A stretch of 64,000 nt of DNA. Origin: Chryseosolibacter sp035628595. GTDB taxonomy: Bacteria > Bacteroidota > Bacteroidia > Cytophagales > Cyclobacteriaceae. Of the stretch, positions 52,102 to 61,078 are shown piece after piece. A program made the position numbers and the translations under genes. The DNA lies in the NCBI GenBank assembly GCA_035628595.1, contig DASPJN010000017.1, forward strand, positions 15,819 through 79,818, in the 5' to 3' direction. The notes under the pieces are model-generated. The model was not told where the DNA came from, searched no databases, and saw only the letters and a program-made list of their open reading frames with translations. The number at the start of each line of letters is the position of its first letter. The stretch's first letter is position 1.

Positions 52102-54060
52102 TTAGATTCCAAGATTTTTTAAAGATTTATCAATGTTTGTATATGCAGTGAGAACATGGGCAAACAAGTCGCCTTTGCGCTCAAATCGCTTCTGTGAATT
52201 CCTTATTGTGAATTGTGAAGGATGCAGTCCATGCCTGACTTCCGACCATTCCAACGGAGTGGATACTGTTGCGCCGCGTTTAGGGCGAACGCTGTAAACC
52301 GACGCGATGGTTTGGCCTTTTTTATTTTGTTCGTAGTCCAGATAAATCTTCCCATTGCGTTTCTCCAACGAACGTTCAGTCGTTGTAAGATCTGGTAGTT
52401 CCGATTCTGTAAGAATAGCCACCAACTCCGCGAAAGCTTTTACTTCCTCGTAGGTATAATGTCCACCCATTGGCACATAGATGTGTAGTCCGGATGCGCC
52501 TGATGTTTTGCAGTAAGATTTTGCTCCAGCTTTTTCAAGTATGCCATGGATGGCATTCGCGACATCAATAACTTTATCAAAAGACGTTTTGTCGGATGGG
52601 TCGATATCGACCACAAGGTAATCTGGCTTAGCGATATTAGAGACGCGTGAATGCCAGGGATTCAATTCAATGCACCCGAGATTGTTCAGGTACGCCAGCG
52701 TGCTTGCGTCATTGCAGATGATATAGTTTATATCACGATTGGCGCTTTCTGCGCGCAACTTTTCTGTTTTCAACCACGGTGGTATTTTGCTTCCTGCATC
52801 TTTTTGGAAAAACCCATCGTCGGCAATGCCGTTCGGATTTCGTCTCAGAGATTGTGGACGATCTTTCAAATGCGGAAGAATAAGTTTGTGTATCGCATTG
52901 TAATAGTCAATAACGTCGCCTTTTGTTATGCCTTCTTCAGGCCAGTAAAGTTTCTTTCGGTTTGTAATTGTAACATGTATTTCCGGCAAAGGGGCTTCCA
53001 CCAATGTTTGACCACCATTGTTATTTTTTTTTGCCGGGCGATCCAACGTTGTTGTTTCTCCAGCGGATTTGTCAATTCTAAGCCCCATGAATACGGGATG
53101 ACGCATAATTCCGTCTGCTGTTAGTTCCGTATACTTCACATTGCACACAAGTTCGGGTCTAACCCATGTTACGCCTGCTTTTACAGGTATCCGAGAATGG
53201 AAAGGAGACGTTGGGGTAACGAGCGGTTGAAACTGCGAGTACAGATTTTTTAAGGTGTTCTGTGTAAATCCTGTTCCGGTGTGACCGATGTAACGCAACT
53301 TATTCTTATCCCATATGGCAAGTATCAGTGCACCGAAATAGTTCCGACTTCCGCGGGGCTGGGTGTAACCCGCAATAATGGCTTCCTGTGTATTGTGATT
53401 TTTGATCTTTAACCAATCGCGCGATCGGCTACCTTCAACGTAACGGCTATCCGAGCGTTTAGCAATCATTCCCTCAAGATCATTCGCAACCATTTCTTTT
53501 AGGAATTGGACACCATTGCCGATAACGTGCTCCGAGTAACGGATGATTGGACTTTCTCCAATGACGCGGCGGGCAATCTCTTTTCGGTCAACCAACGGTA
53601 AATGTGTAATGTTTTTACCCTGGTACCGAAGGCAATCAAAAACGTAGTACACGATTGAAGCCGACTGATTGTCTCCGTATTGTTGAAGTTTTTGAAAGTC
53701 TGGCTTGCCTCGTTCATTGAAAACTACGATTTCTCCGTCTAAGACAACATCTTCCTTTAGACTATGCAACGCGCTGACTATTCGCGGATACAATAGCTCA
53801 AAAGAGAGGCCGTTTCTTGAATATAGCTTCACCTGTTCTGGCCCAATCTCGGCCACAGCGCGATAACCATCCCACTTGACCTCGAAGATCCACTCGGAGT
53901 CATCAAATGCTTCGTCATGCAGCGTGGCAAGCATCGGTGAAATGTAATGCCTGAATTTTTCTTTGCCGGCACCGCGTACAGACCTGAAGCGACCTGCAGT
54001 TTTTTTCAAACTACTCAGCGGAGACTTGCTTTTGATGCTTGTTTTGCGTGTGATGGCCAT
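52102..54060 (-). CDS. ligD: ATP-dependent DNA ligase D (ligase-polymerase form)
   Basis: About 652 residues for non-homologous end joining. The ligase domain is N-terminal: motif I FEVKWDGYRAVAEI (Lys adenylated), DGEIVVFNERGKP, LEGMIAKRSDSRY and WLKIKN, then the OB-fold end LRYIGHTGTGF and WVRPELVCNVKYTELTADG. The polymerase/primase domain follows: YWPEEGITKGDVIDYY, VVDIDPSDKTSFDKV (Asp pair) and SGLHIYVPMGG. There is no phosphoesterase domain, and no Ku gene in the window. The order LIG-POL is common in Bacteroidota. A TTG eight codons upstream is the longest start; the ATG at 54060 is preferred. Confidence 0.93.
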   Translation of the reverse strand: MAITRKTSIKSKSPLSSLKKTAGRFRSVRGAGKEKFRHYISPMLATLHDEAFDDSEWIFEVKWDGYRAVAEIGPEQVKLYSRNGLSFELLYPRIVSALHSLKEDVVLDGEIVVFNERGKPDFQKLQQYGDNQSASIVYYVFDCLRYQGKNITHLPLVDRKEIARRVIGESPIIRYSEHVIGNGVQFLKEMVANDLEGMIAKRSDSRYVEGSRSRDWLKIKNHNTQEAIIAGYTQPRGSRNYFGALILAIWDKNKLRYIGHTGTGFTQNTLKNLYSQFQPLVTPTSPFHSRIPVKAGVTWVRPELVCNVKYTELTADGIMRHPVFMGLRIDKSAGETTTLDRPAKKNNNGGQTLVEAPLPEIHVTITNRKKLYWPEEGITKGDVIDYYNAIHKLILPHLKDRPQSLRRNPNGIADDGFFQKDAGSKIPPWLKTEKLRAESANRDINYIICNDASTLAYLNNLGCIELNPWHSRVSNIAKPDYLVVDIDPSDKTSFDKVIDVANAIHGILEKAGAKSYCKTSGASGLHIYVPMGGHYTYEEVKAFAELVAILTESELPDLTTTERSLEKRNGKIYLDYEQNKKGQTIASVYSVRPKRGATVSTPLEWSEVRHGLHPSQFTIRNSQKRFERKGDLFAHVLTAYTNIDKSLKNLGI

Positions 54061-54271
54061 GCATGCATTTTTGCTTTTCACCAAAAATTCTAATGCCCGG
54101 CAACCCTTGGCTGGTTACCGAAAGTATTGATTTTCAATCTCTTGGGTAATAAAGTACCCATCCACAATTACGTAAACCAAATTATACTGAATTGAAAATG
54201 AGGGACTTGAAATCGCCAGACGGTTGGAACAATTTTTCCTAAATGGAACGCGAACAAAAACCAAAAGTAAT

Positions 54272-54862
54272 ATGAAACGCATTTTCAAAATATTGACAGT
54301 CGCTTCCCTTTTTGCTTTCTATTCTTGTAATGAGACACGCAGAGAGCAAGACGTGGACAGCAATGAAGTTGCCGAAGACGTAAACGAGGAAAGATTTGAA
54401 GAAGACAATAGCATGGAGAAGGATGCAGATTTTGTCGCAAACGCTGTCGCATCGAATCTCGCTGAAATCCAGTTGGCAAAACTTGCAAGTGAGCGTTCTT
54501 CCAGCCCGGAGGTAAAGAAATTGGCGCAGATGCTCGAAGAGGAGCACACAAAGACACTTACCGAATTGAAAGCATTGGCAAGCGCAAAGTCGATCAGCGT
54601 TCCCGTAGAGCCGGAGGATGAAGCTGTCCGCAAGATGGAGAACCTTCGTGAGGAGAAAGCTGAAGATTTCGACAAGAAATGGCTTGACGAAGTGAAGGAC
54701 ATGCACGAAAAGTCAATTGATAAATTTGAGAAACGCTCAGAGAAAAGTGAAGACGCGGAAGTAAAAGCGTTGGCTAGTAAGACACTCCCTCATCTGAAAA
54801 TGCACAAGGAAAAGATTGAACAGTGTGAAGAGAAAATTAAGGACCAGAATAAAAATTCATAA
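54272..54862 (+). CDS. DUF4142 lipoprotein (ferritin-like helical domain)
   Basis: About 196 residues from ATG at 54272 (MKRIFKILTVASLFAFYSCN): the signal sequence ends in a lipobox-like FYSC, so it should be lipid-anchored. After an acidic linker, helices of the DUF4142 type follow: FVANAVASNLAEIQLAKLAS, VKKLAQMLEEEHTKTLTEL, KWLDEVKDMHEKSIDKFEKR and VKALASKTLPHLKMHKEKIE. The His/Glu pattern resembles a four-helix bundle but metal binding is not established. Divergent from ligD with ~210 bases between, and followed by a clear terminator, so it is monocistronic. The family is often induced by stress. Confidence 0.88.
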   Translation: MKRIFKILTVASLFAFYSCNETRREQDVDSNEVAEDVNEERFEEDNSMEKDADFVANAVASNLAEIQLAKLASERSSSPEVKKLAQMLEEEHTKTLTELKALASAKSISVPVEPEDEAVRKMENLREEKAEDFDKKWLDEVKDMHEKSIDKFEKRSEKSEDAEVKALASKTLPHLKMHKEKIEQCEEKIKDQNKNS

Positions 54863-54880
54863 TTGGCAATATTTCAAAAC

Positions 54881-54911
54881 AAAGGCTGTCTTAATCAGGG
54901 CAGCCTTTTTT
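54881..54911 (+). terminator. Terminator after the DUF4142 gene
   Basis: Arms AAAGGCTGTC (54881-54890) and GGCAGCCTTT (54899-54908) with one G-U pair, an 8-base loop and a run of six T. It lies 19 bases after the DUF4142 stop and isolates it from the glycosyltransferase operon that starts at 55131. Confidence 0.85.
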
Positions 54912-55130
54912 ATGACTGATTGTTTGCGCGTACCTGGAACGTTGCCACATCGTCCTTCCCGGATCCATGTATATCCAACAGCCGCTTCGAAATGCCCAAA
55001 CTGGGCGCACTTGCATGGGTATTTTACTACCCACAACCGAGCTTGAGAAAACATTTCGTAGGTAAAATTTTGGCAATCGTACTGGCACGAGAATATCAAG
55101 CTTTCAGCCAGAAAATAATACTGACTTCCT

Positions 55131-56285
55131 ATGCCAAATATGACTTCTACAGACCTGGTTTGCTTCTCTCACCTCCGTTGGAATTTTGTTTATCAAAGAC
55201 CGCAGCATCTTCTTTCAAGATTCTCTAAACAATTCAGAACGTTTTTTATCGAGGAGTCAATCTTCGATGCGACCACAGAAAATTTTCTGGAGATAAACAA
55301 TCCACAAGAAAACCTGTTTGTTGTCGTTCCACATCTCATTGGAGAGAAGTCTGAAGAAGTAAATGTTTCAGTTCAAAAGGAATTGCTTTCGAAATTATTT
55401 ATCGACAAGCAAATAACCAGTTATTTCTTCTGGTATTACACGCCGATGGCCGTTGCAATCACCGATCAATTTAACCCGACGGTCATCGTGTATGATTGTA
55501 TGGACGAGTTGTCGGCGTTCAAATTTGCACCTCAATCGTTGAAGGACAGAGAGAATGAATTGTTTACAAAGGCAGATCTTGTTTTTACCGGTGGGTATAG
55601 CTTATACGAAGCGAAAAAACATAAGCATCCCGATGTACATGCATTTCCAAGCAGCATAGATTATGCGCATTTTAGCAAGGCACGTCAGTATACAACAGAC
55701 CCTTTGGATCAGGCGCACATTCCGCATCCCCGCATCGGTTATTTCGGCGTGCTGGACGAACGTATGGATTTCGATCTCGTGGAAGCTGTTGCCCGGCGAA
55801 AGCCAGAGTGGAGTTTTGTGATGGTTGGTCCACTTGCCAAGATCAGTCCCGAATCATTGCCGAAACTGCCGAATCTCTATTACCTCGGCATGAAGCAGTA
55901 TGCAGAGCTTCCAGAGTACATTTCAGGATGGGACGTTGCCATGATGCCATTTGCCCATAATGAATCAACGCGATACATAAGCCCTACTAAAACACCCGAG
56001 TATCTGGCTGCAGGCAAACCTGTGGTTTCAACGCCTATCATCGATGTGTTACGTCAGTACGGAAGACACGGGCTTGTAAGCATTGCAGGTACAGCAGAGG
56101 AATTCGTAAGAGTTACAGCGATTGCTCTTACAAATAGTGAACGTGAAGAATGGCTCGAAAACGTAGATGACATATTAGCGCAAAATTCGTGGGACAAAAC
56201 ATGGCAGCGGATGATGTACCTGATCACACGAAAGCTGAATGAAAAGCAGCGCATGAATAATGTTAAAGAACAATTATATGTTTGA
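55131..56285 (+). CDS. Glycosyltransferase, TuaH-like GT-B family (paralogue)
   Basis: About 384 residues. The N-terminus STDLVCFSHLRWNFVYQRPQ is the signature of TuaH-like transferases; VIVYDCMDELSAFKFAP near 123, ADLVFTGGYSLYEAKKHKHP near 149 and YISPTKTPEYLAAGKPVVST near 283 follow, the last matching the end motif of the transferase at 7051-8349. Cytoplasmic, no signal peptide. The start may be ATG at 55131 or 55140. It overlaps the UDP-galactopyranose mutase start by eight bases, so a galactofuranosyl transfer is a reasonable guess but not shown by the sequence. Confidence 0.88.
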   Translation: MPNMTSTDLVCFSHLRWNFVYQRPQHLLSRFSKQFRTFFIEESIFDATTENFLEINNPQENLFVVVPHLIGEKSEEVNVSVQKELLSKLFIDKQITSYFFWYYTPMAVAITDQFNPTVIVYDCMDELSAFKFAPQSLKDRENELFTKADLVFTGGYSLYEAKKHKHPDVHAFPSSIDYAHFSKARQYTTDPLDQAHIPHPRIGYFGVLDERMDFDLVEAVARRKPEWSFVMVGPLAKISPESLPKLPNLYYLGMKQYAELPEYISGWDVAMMPFAHNESTRYISPTKTPEYLAAGKPVVSTPIIDVLRQYGRHGLVSIAGTAEEFVRVTAIALTNSEREEWLENVDDILAQNSWDKTWQRMMYLITRKLNEKQRMNNVKEQLYV

Positions 56286-57417
56286 TTACCTGATAGTGGG
56301 TGCCGGGTTTGCCGGCAGCGTTCTTGCGGAGCGTCTGGCCAGTGAAGCGAATAGAAAAGTGTTGATTATAGATCAGCGTGATCATATCGGTGGAAACGCT
56401 TATGATTATTTTAACAGGCACGGTGTCCTCGTGCATAAATACGGCCCCCATATTTTTCATACAAACTCAAAGAAAGTTTTCGAGTACCTTTCCAAATTTA
56501 CGGCGTGGCGTCCTTACGAACACAGGGTGCTGGCAAGTGTTGACGGGCAACTTGTACCGATGCCGATTAACCTGAACACTATTAACAAATTATACGGGTT
56601 AAGTTTGAATGCGACCGAAGTGGAAGCGTTTTTCGAATCTCGCGCAGAGAAAAAAGATCGCGTTGTAACTTCTGAGGATGTTGTTGTGAATAAGGTGGGA
56701 CGGGAGCTTTACGAAAAATTCTTCAAAAATTACACGCGCAAGCAATGGGACCTTGATCCTTCAGAGCTTGATGCTTCGGTTACCGCGCGTGTTCCAACAC
56801 GAACAAACCGCGATGACCGGTATTTCACAGATACATACCAAACGATGCCACTGTATGGCTATACGCGAATGTTCCGCAAAATGTTATCACATCCAAACAT
56901 TAAAGTGATGCTCAACACCGACTTCCGGGAAATTGCAGATGTGATCCCTTACAAGAATATGATCTATACTGGTCCTATCGATGGTTATTTCAACTATTGC
57001 TACGGACGATTACCATACCGGTCGATAGAATTTAAGTTTGAGACACACGACGCTGACGTCGTTCAGCCGACAGGCACCGTCAATTACCCGAACGAGCAAG
57101 CCTACACACGCACAACAGAGTTTAAATATCTTACCGGTCAAAAACATAGCAAAACGACGATTGTCTATGAATATCCAATGGCCGAAGGTGACCCATACTA
57201 TCCCATACCACGTCCTGAAAACGCCGAGATTTACAAGAAGTACCAGCGGCTGGCTGCCACAATGACGAATATTTATTTCAGCGGCAGGCTCGGAACTTAC
57301 AGGTACTACAACATGGATCAGGTTATTGCACAGTCTTTGACATTATTCGACAAAATATCGCAACAACAACAGCCCGAAAAACAAGCTAATGGACAGAAAA
57401 TTTACCAACATACCTGA
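56278..57417 (+). CDS. glf: UDP-galactopyranose mutase
   Basis: About 379 residues from ATG at 56278 (MFDYLIVGAGFAGSVLAERL). FAD loop GAGFAGSVLAERLA, then GGNAYDYFNRHGVLVHKYGP near 42-61 and IFHTNSKKVFEYL, RPYEHRVLASVDGQLVPMPI, LYEKFFKNYTRKQWDLDP, and the end RLGTYRYYNMDQVIAQSL, all characteristic. It makes UDP-galactofuranose from UDP-galactopyranose. Overlaps both neighbours (8 bases upstream, 29 downstream), so the three genes are translated together. Implies galactofuranose in a surface glycan. Confidence 0.96.
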   Translation: MFDYLIVGAGFAGSVLAERLASEANRKVLIIDQRDHIGGNAYDYFNRHGVLVHKYGPHIFHTNSKKVFEYLSKFTAWRPYEHRVLASVDGQLVPMPINLNTINKLYGLSLNATEVEAFFESRAEKKDRVVTSEDVVVNKVGRELYEKFFKNYTRKQWDLDPSELDASVTARVPTRTNRDDRYFTDTYQTMPLYGYTRMFRKMLSHPNIKVMLNTDFREIADVIPYKNMIYTGPIDGYFNYCYGRLPYRSIEFKFETHDADVVQPTGTVNYPNEQAYTRTTEFKYLTGQKHSKTTIVYEYPMAEGDPYYPIPRPENAEIYKKYQRLAATMTNIYFSGRLGTYRYYNMDQVIAQSLTLFDKISQQQQPEKQANGQKIYQHT

Positions 57418-58732
57418 GCTATGGGGTGGGATTGAATGTTCATTCAACAGAGTTAATAACAGATATTTCGATCAGCTCCAATACGCAGGACATTATAATC
57501 GAATTGAAAGTGATATCGAAGCATTTGCGTCAACGTCAGTTCGCGCCATGCGGTACCCTGTCATTTGGGAGCGGCTGCAGCCGTCATTGAATACTAGCAT
57601 TAGCTGGCAACAGACGGCAATTGCGTTAAATGCGCTTCGCCGACGAAAGATAAATCCTATCGCAGGACTTGTACATCACGGTAGCGGGCCCCGATATGCT
57701 GAAGTTCGCAACGAAACATTTCCACTTCGGTTGGCATCCTTCGCCAAAATGTTCGCGGCTGAATTTCCGTGGGTGGAATATTACACGCCTGTCAATGAAC
57801 CGCTCACCACTGCACGGTTTTCCGGGTTATATGGACTTTGGTTTCCGCACAAACGAAATGACAGCGCATTTGTCAAAATATTACTCAATGAACTGAAGGG
57901 CGTTGTACTTGCGATGAAAGCGATTCGGCAGATTAATCCGGATGCTAAGCTTATTCAGACGGAGGATCTTGCAAAGATTTACAGCACACCACTTATGAAA
58001 TACCAGGCCGATTTCGAGAACGAAAGACGCTGGCTGACTTTTGATATTCTCTGCGGAAAGTTAAAGCCTGGTCATGCTTTATGGTGGTACTTCACAAAGT
58101 ACGCGACCACTGAAAATGATTTATTTTTTTTTGTTGATAATCCATGTTCGCCCGATATAATTGGTTTGGATTACTATCCCACTTCAGAAAGATATCTTGA
58201 CGAAAACATTGATAAATATCCACCCGAACGACACGGCCACAACCATCGCCATCGTTACGCCGATGTGGAGGCATTGCGCGTCAAACACGATTTTGACTCA
58301 GGCGCTTTTGTGCTGATCAAAGAGGTGTGGGACCGCTATCACCTGCCCATCGCAATCACGGAAGTGCACATTAATTGTGATCACGAAAACCAGATCCGAT
58401 GGTTTGCCGAAATTCGCAATACCTGTCGCCAGTTGATGGCGCTCGGAGTTGATATCCGCGCAATAACAGCCTGGGCTATGATGGGATCTTTCGGATGGAA
58501 CAGACTCTTAACGGTAGACGGCGGTGATTATGAAGCAGGAGCGTTTGGCTTGCGCGATGGCGAACTGGTAGCTACTCCGTTAGCGAGCTATCTCAGGCAA
58601 CTTTCACAGGATCCTGAATTTATTCATCCGGCTGAACAATATCCCGGTTGGTGGAAACAACCCTCGCGGCTGATTTTTGAAACGAAACTGGAGGCCAATC
58701 CCGTTTTATTGAACGAGCATTGTATTGAATAG
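57389..58732 (+). CDS. GH1-like glycoside hydrolase family protein, cytoplasmic
   Basis: A 447-residue (beta/alpha)8 protein without signal peptide. It opens with LWGGIECSFNRVNNRYFDQL, then RYPVIWERLQPS, YYTPVNEPLTTARFSGLYG near 131 (NEP: acid/base Glu), PDIIGLDYYPTSERYLDE and AITEVHINCDHENQIRWF near 322 (nucleophile Glu, ITE-V-H where classic enzymes have ITENG). The C-terminal half AITAWAMMGSFGWNRLLTVD continues the fold. Relatives elsewhere are found fused to or beside dTDP-rhamnose or nucleotide-sugar genes. It overlaps glf by 29 bases, so a role in nucleotide-sugar or glycan metabolism rather than nutrition is likely. No natural substrate can be assigned. Confidence 0.85.
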   Translation: MDRKFTNIPELWGGIECSFNRVNNRYFDQLQYAGHYNRIESDIEAFASTSVRAMRYPVIWERLQPSLNTSISWQQTAIALNALRRRKINPIAGLVHHGSGPRYAEVRNETFPLRLASFAKMFAAEFPWVEYYTPVNEPLTTARFSGLYGLWFPHKRNDSAFVKILLNELKGVVLAMKAIRQINPDAKLIQTEDLAKIYSTPLMKYQADFENERRWLTFDILCGKLKPGHALWWYFTKYATTENDLFFFVDNPCSPDIIGLDYYPTSERYLDENIDKYPPERHGHNHRHRYADVEALRVKHDFDSGAFVLIKEVWDRYHLPIAITEVHINCDHENQIRWFAEIRNTCRQLMALGVDIRAITAWAMMGSFGWNRLLTVDGGDYEAGAFGLRDGELVATPLASYLRQLSQDPEFIHPAEQYPGWWKQPSRLIFETKLEANPVLLNEHCIE

Positions 58733-58773
58733 CGGGAACACGTTTTGATTTATTTATTCTTTAAAAGAAAGTT

Positions 58774-59637
58774 ATGCAAAAAGGTGGAAAGAAAAGACCG
58801 GTGCGCAAGCCACAGGCGCAAAGGAGACCTGGACTCGAGTCAGAAATGACACCTTCACCAATTTCGGAACGGAAAGAAATGCTTGCTGGAAAGCTATTGA
58901 ACAAAATCGCTGTTATTACTGGCGGGGATAGCGGCATTGGCCGCGCAGCGGCCGTTCTTTTCGCACAAGAAGGAGCCGATGTTTCGATTATCTATCTTTC
59001 TGAAGACAAGGACGCTGAGGAAACAAAGGCCATGATCGAAAGTCACGGTCGCACTTGTCAATTAATATCCGCTGATATTAGCAAACAACGAAACTGCGAG
59101 CGGGCGATAAATAAAGTCATCAAAGAGTTTGGGCGAATTGATATCCTTGTCAATAACGCAGCTATTCATTATGAGCGCGAAAAGCTTGAAGACATCAGCG
59201 CTGATCAACTTATTAAAACATTTTCGACAAACATCTTTTCTTATTTCTGGATAACTCAGGCAGCTTTGCCTTTTATGAAGAAAGGTTCAGCCGTTATCAA
59301 CACAACATCCGTTACTGCGTATCGCGGAAGTGGCGGCCTGATCGATTATGCTTCTACGAAAGGGGCAATCGTCAGCTTTACGCGAAGTCTCGCGGCTAAT
59401 CTTGTCAAGCGTGGTATACGTGTGAATGGGGTTGCGCCCGGTCCGATTTGGACGCCGTTGATCGCTTCTACCTTTAAGCCAAAGAAAGTCGCGCAGTTTG
59501 GAAGTGACGTACCAATGGAAAGGGCGGGCCAGCCAGCTGAGGTGGCGCCGTCATATTTGTTCCTTGCTTCTGATGATAGTTCGTACATGACCGGCCAGAT
59601 ACTTCACCCTAATGGGGGCGAAATTGTCAACGGCTAG
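58774..59637 (+). CDS. SDR-family oxidoreductase, YghA / general-stress type
   Basis: A 287-residue short-chain dehydrogenase with a basic, proline-rich extension of ~40 residues (KKRPVRKPQAQRRPGLESEM). NAD(P)-binding loop VITGGDSGIGRAAAVLFAQE near 48-67, NNAAIHYERE near 128, catalytic Ser in INTTSVTAYRGSG and YxxxK in IDYASTKGAIV near 190-200, then RVNGVAPGPIWTPLI and the end YMTGQILHPNGGEIV. The extension and GGDSGIGRA loop are typical of YghA/YhdF/GsiB-associated stress dehydrogenases. Substrate not known. Its start follows the GH1-like gene by 41 bases. Confidence 0.92.
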   Translation: MQKGGKKRPVRKPQAQRRPGLESEMTPSPISERKEMLAGKLLNKIAVITGGDSGIGRAAAVLFAQEGADVSIIYLSEDKDAEETKAMIESHGRTCQLISADISKQRNCERAINKVIKEFGRIDILVNNAAIHYEREKLEDISADQLIKTFSTNIFSYFWITQAALPFMKKGSAVINTTSVTAYRGSGGLIDYASTKGAIVSFTRSLAANLVKRGIRVNGVAPGPIWTPLIASTFKPKKVAQFGSDVPMERAGQPAEVAPSYLFLASDDSSYMTGQILHPNGGEIVNG

Positions 59638-59925
59638 TCCCACATGTAACAAAAGGAAATTAATCTGACATTTTAGATTGCGTATCTGCGTGTGAGAAAT
59701 CTCACGATATCCGCGTTGAAGTACGCATTTTCAGCTGTATGGCTGGTTTCATTCCAAACAAGTTCATAAAACATTACATTCAGCATTTTTGCCCGTGAAT
59801 GCAAGTTGTTGTGCGATCCAGATTTCCGGATTTTTGTTCTGCTAATCGAAGTAATAATAACCCCACCAATTACTTCACTTCATAACATAACAATTTTTCT
59901 GTCCCAGTCAGTATACTGGACATAT

Positions 59926-61014
59926 ATGAAGAACACTGTTGATTTAGACAAGCTTCAGTCAGGACAATGGACTCAGGAAAAGGCCAACAAATGGTACGAA
60001 GAAACAGGTTGGCTCTTAGGATGTAACTATGCCCCCTCCACTGCGGTGAACCAACTTGAAATGTGGGAGGAGGATACGTTTGATCCGATCACTATTGATC
60101 GCGAACTTGGATGGGCCGCTAATCTTGGATTTAATTCGATCCGCGTTTTTCTTCATGACCTTCTTTGGAAACATGACTCCCAGGGCCTGCTTATACGAAT
60201 GGAAACGTTTCTGAAAATTGCAGACTCGCACGGGATCGGTGTCATGTTTGTTCTCTTTGACTCTGTCTGGAATCCTTTTCCGGCACCGGGTAAGCGGGAA
60301 TATAAAATAGGTGTGCATAACTCAGGCTGGCTGCAAAGCCCGGGTCTTGAAATCCTAAAGGATGTATCGCGCCACGGTGAGCTGGAGTCGTATGTAAAAG
60401 GAGTCATCGGTCATTTCGCAAATGATAAACGCGTTCAGGTTTGGGATCTCTTTAATGAGCCATGTAATACCAACGCAGCTTCGTATGGTGCACATGAGCC
60501 AACCGATAAGGCGCATCTCGCACTAGCGCTTTTGAAAAAAGTGTTTAGCTGGTCACGTGAAATGAATCCGTGTCAGCCGCTGACATCGGGTGTCTGGATC
60601 GGGGAGTGGTGCGAGATGAAAGTAAAAGAACTTGATCGTTTTATGCTCGAAGCTTCGGATGTGATCACTTTTCATAACTACGAATCACCGGAAGAAATGG
60701 AGCGCAGAATTAAAAAACTGTCGCGATTTAATCGTCCCATATTGTGCACAGAGTACATGGCGCGCGGCTTCAACAATACTTTTGAAAGCATCCTGCCCGT
60801 TTTTAGAAAATACAACGTAAGTGGCTATAGCTGGGGCCTGGTTGCCGGCAAAACACAAACCAATTATGCGTGGGACTCATGGGCAGTTACGTACGATGGT
60901 GAACCTTCACTTTGGTTCCACGACATCTTCAGACAAGACGGCACCCCTTACCGGGAAGAAGAAATTCGCTATCTGACACAGTTCAAACCAACAACAAGAA
61001 GAGAATCTTTTTAA
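59926..61014 (+). CDS. GH5-like glycoside hydrolase family protein, cytoplasmic
   Basis: About 362 residues from ATG at 59926 (MKNTVDLDKLQSGQWTQEKA); the longest frame starts 40 codons earlier in unlikely sequence. It has the (beta/alpha)8 features of clan GH-A: LGFNSIRVFLHDLLW near 69, KRVQVWDLFNEPCNTNA near 170 (acid/base Glu in NEP), ITFHNYESPEEME and ILCTEYMARGFNNTFE near 270 (nucleophile Glu in TEY), then YSWGLVAGKTQTNYAW. No signal peptide, so it should act inside the cell. The substrate is unknown; cellulase or mannanase naming is not justified. A terminator follows. Confidence 0.86.
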   Translation: MKNTVDLDKLQSGQWTQEKANKWYEETGWLLGCNYAPSTAVNQLEMWEEDTFDPITIDRELGWAANLGFNSIRVFLHDLLWKHDSQGLLIRMETFLKIADSHGIGVMFVLFDSVWNPFPAPGKREYKIGVHNSGWLQSPGLEILKDVSRHGELESYVKGVIGHFANDKRVQVWDLFNEPCNTNAASYGAHEPTDKAHLALALLKKVFSWSREMNPCQPLTSGVWIGEWCEMKVKELDRFMLEASDVITFHNYESPEEMERRIKKLSRFNRPILCTEYMARGFNNTFESILPVFRKYNVSGYSWGLVAGKTQTNYAWDSWAVTYDGEPSLWFHDIFRQDGTPYREEEIRYLTQFKPTTRRESF

Positions 61015-61050
61015 GAGAACAAATATTTTATTAGACCCTGTTAGTAGATG

Positions 61051-61078
61051 CACCCGGTAACACGGGTGTTTCTTTTTT
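61051..61078 (+). terminator. Terminator after the GH5-like gene
   Basis: Arms CACCCG (61051-61056) and CGGGTG (61063-61068), 6-base loop, then a T-rich run. Placed 37 bases after the stop of the GH5-like gene, and overlapping the stop codon of the convergent DUF421-like gene at 61077. Confidence 0.8.

Noticed and set aside
54816..55228. Two open frames of 76 and 102 codons after the DUF4142 gene
   Set aside because: They run across a clear terminator and into the start of the glycosyltransferase and have no protein-like pattern.
59692..59705. GTGAGA-AA-TCTCAC palindrome, and CAGTATACTG at 59909-59918
   Set aside because: Short palindromes of this size are expected many times by chance in 64 kb; no further support for operators.
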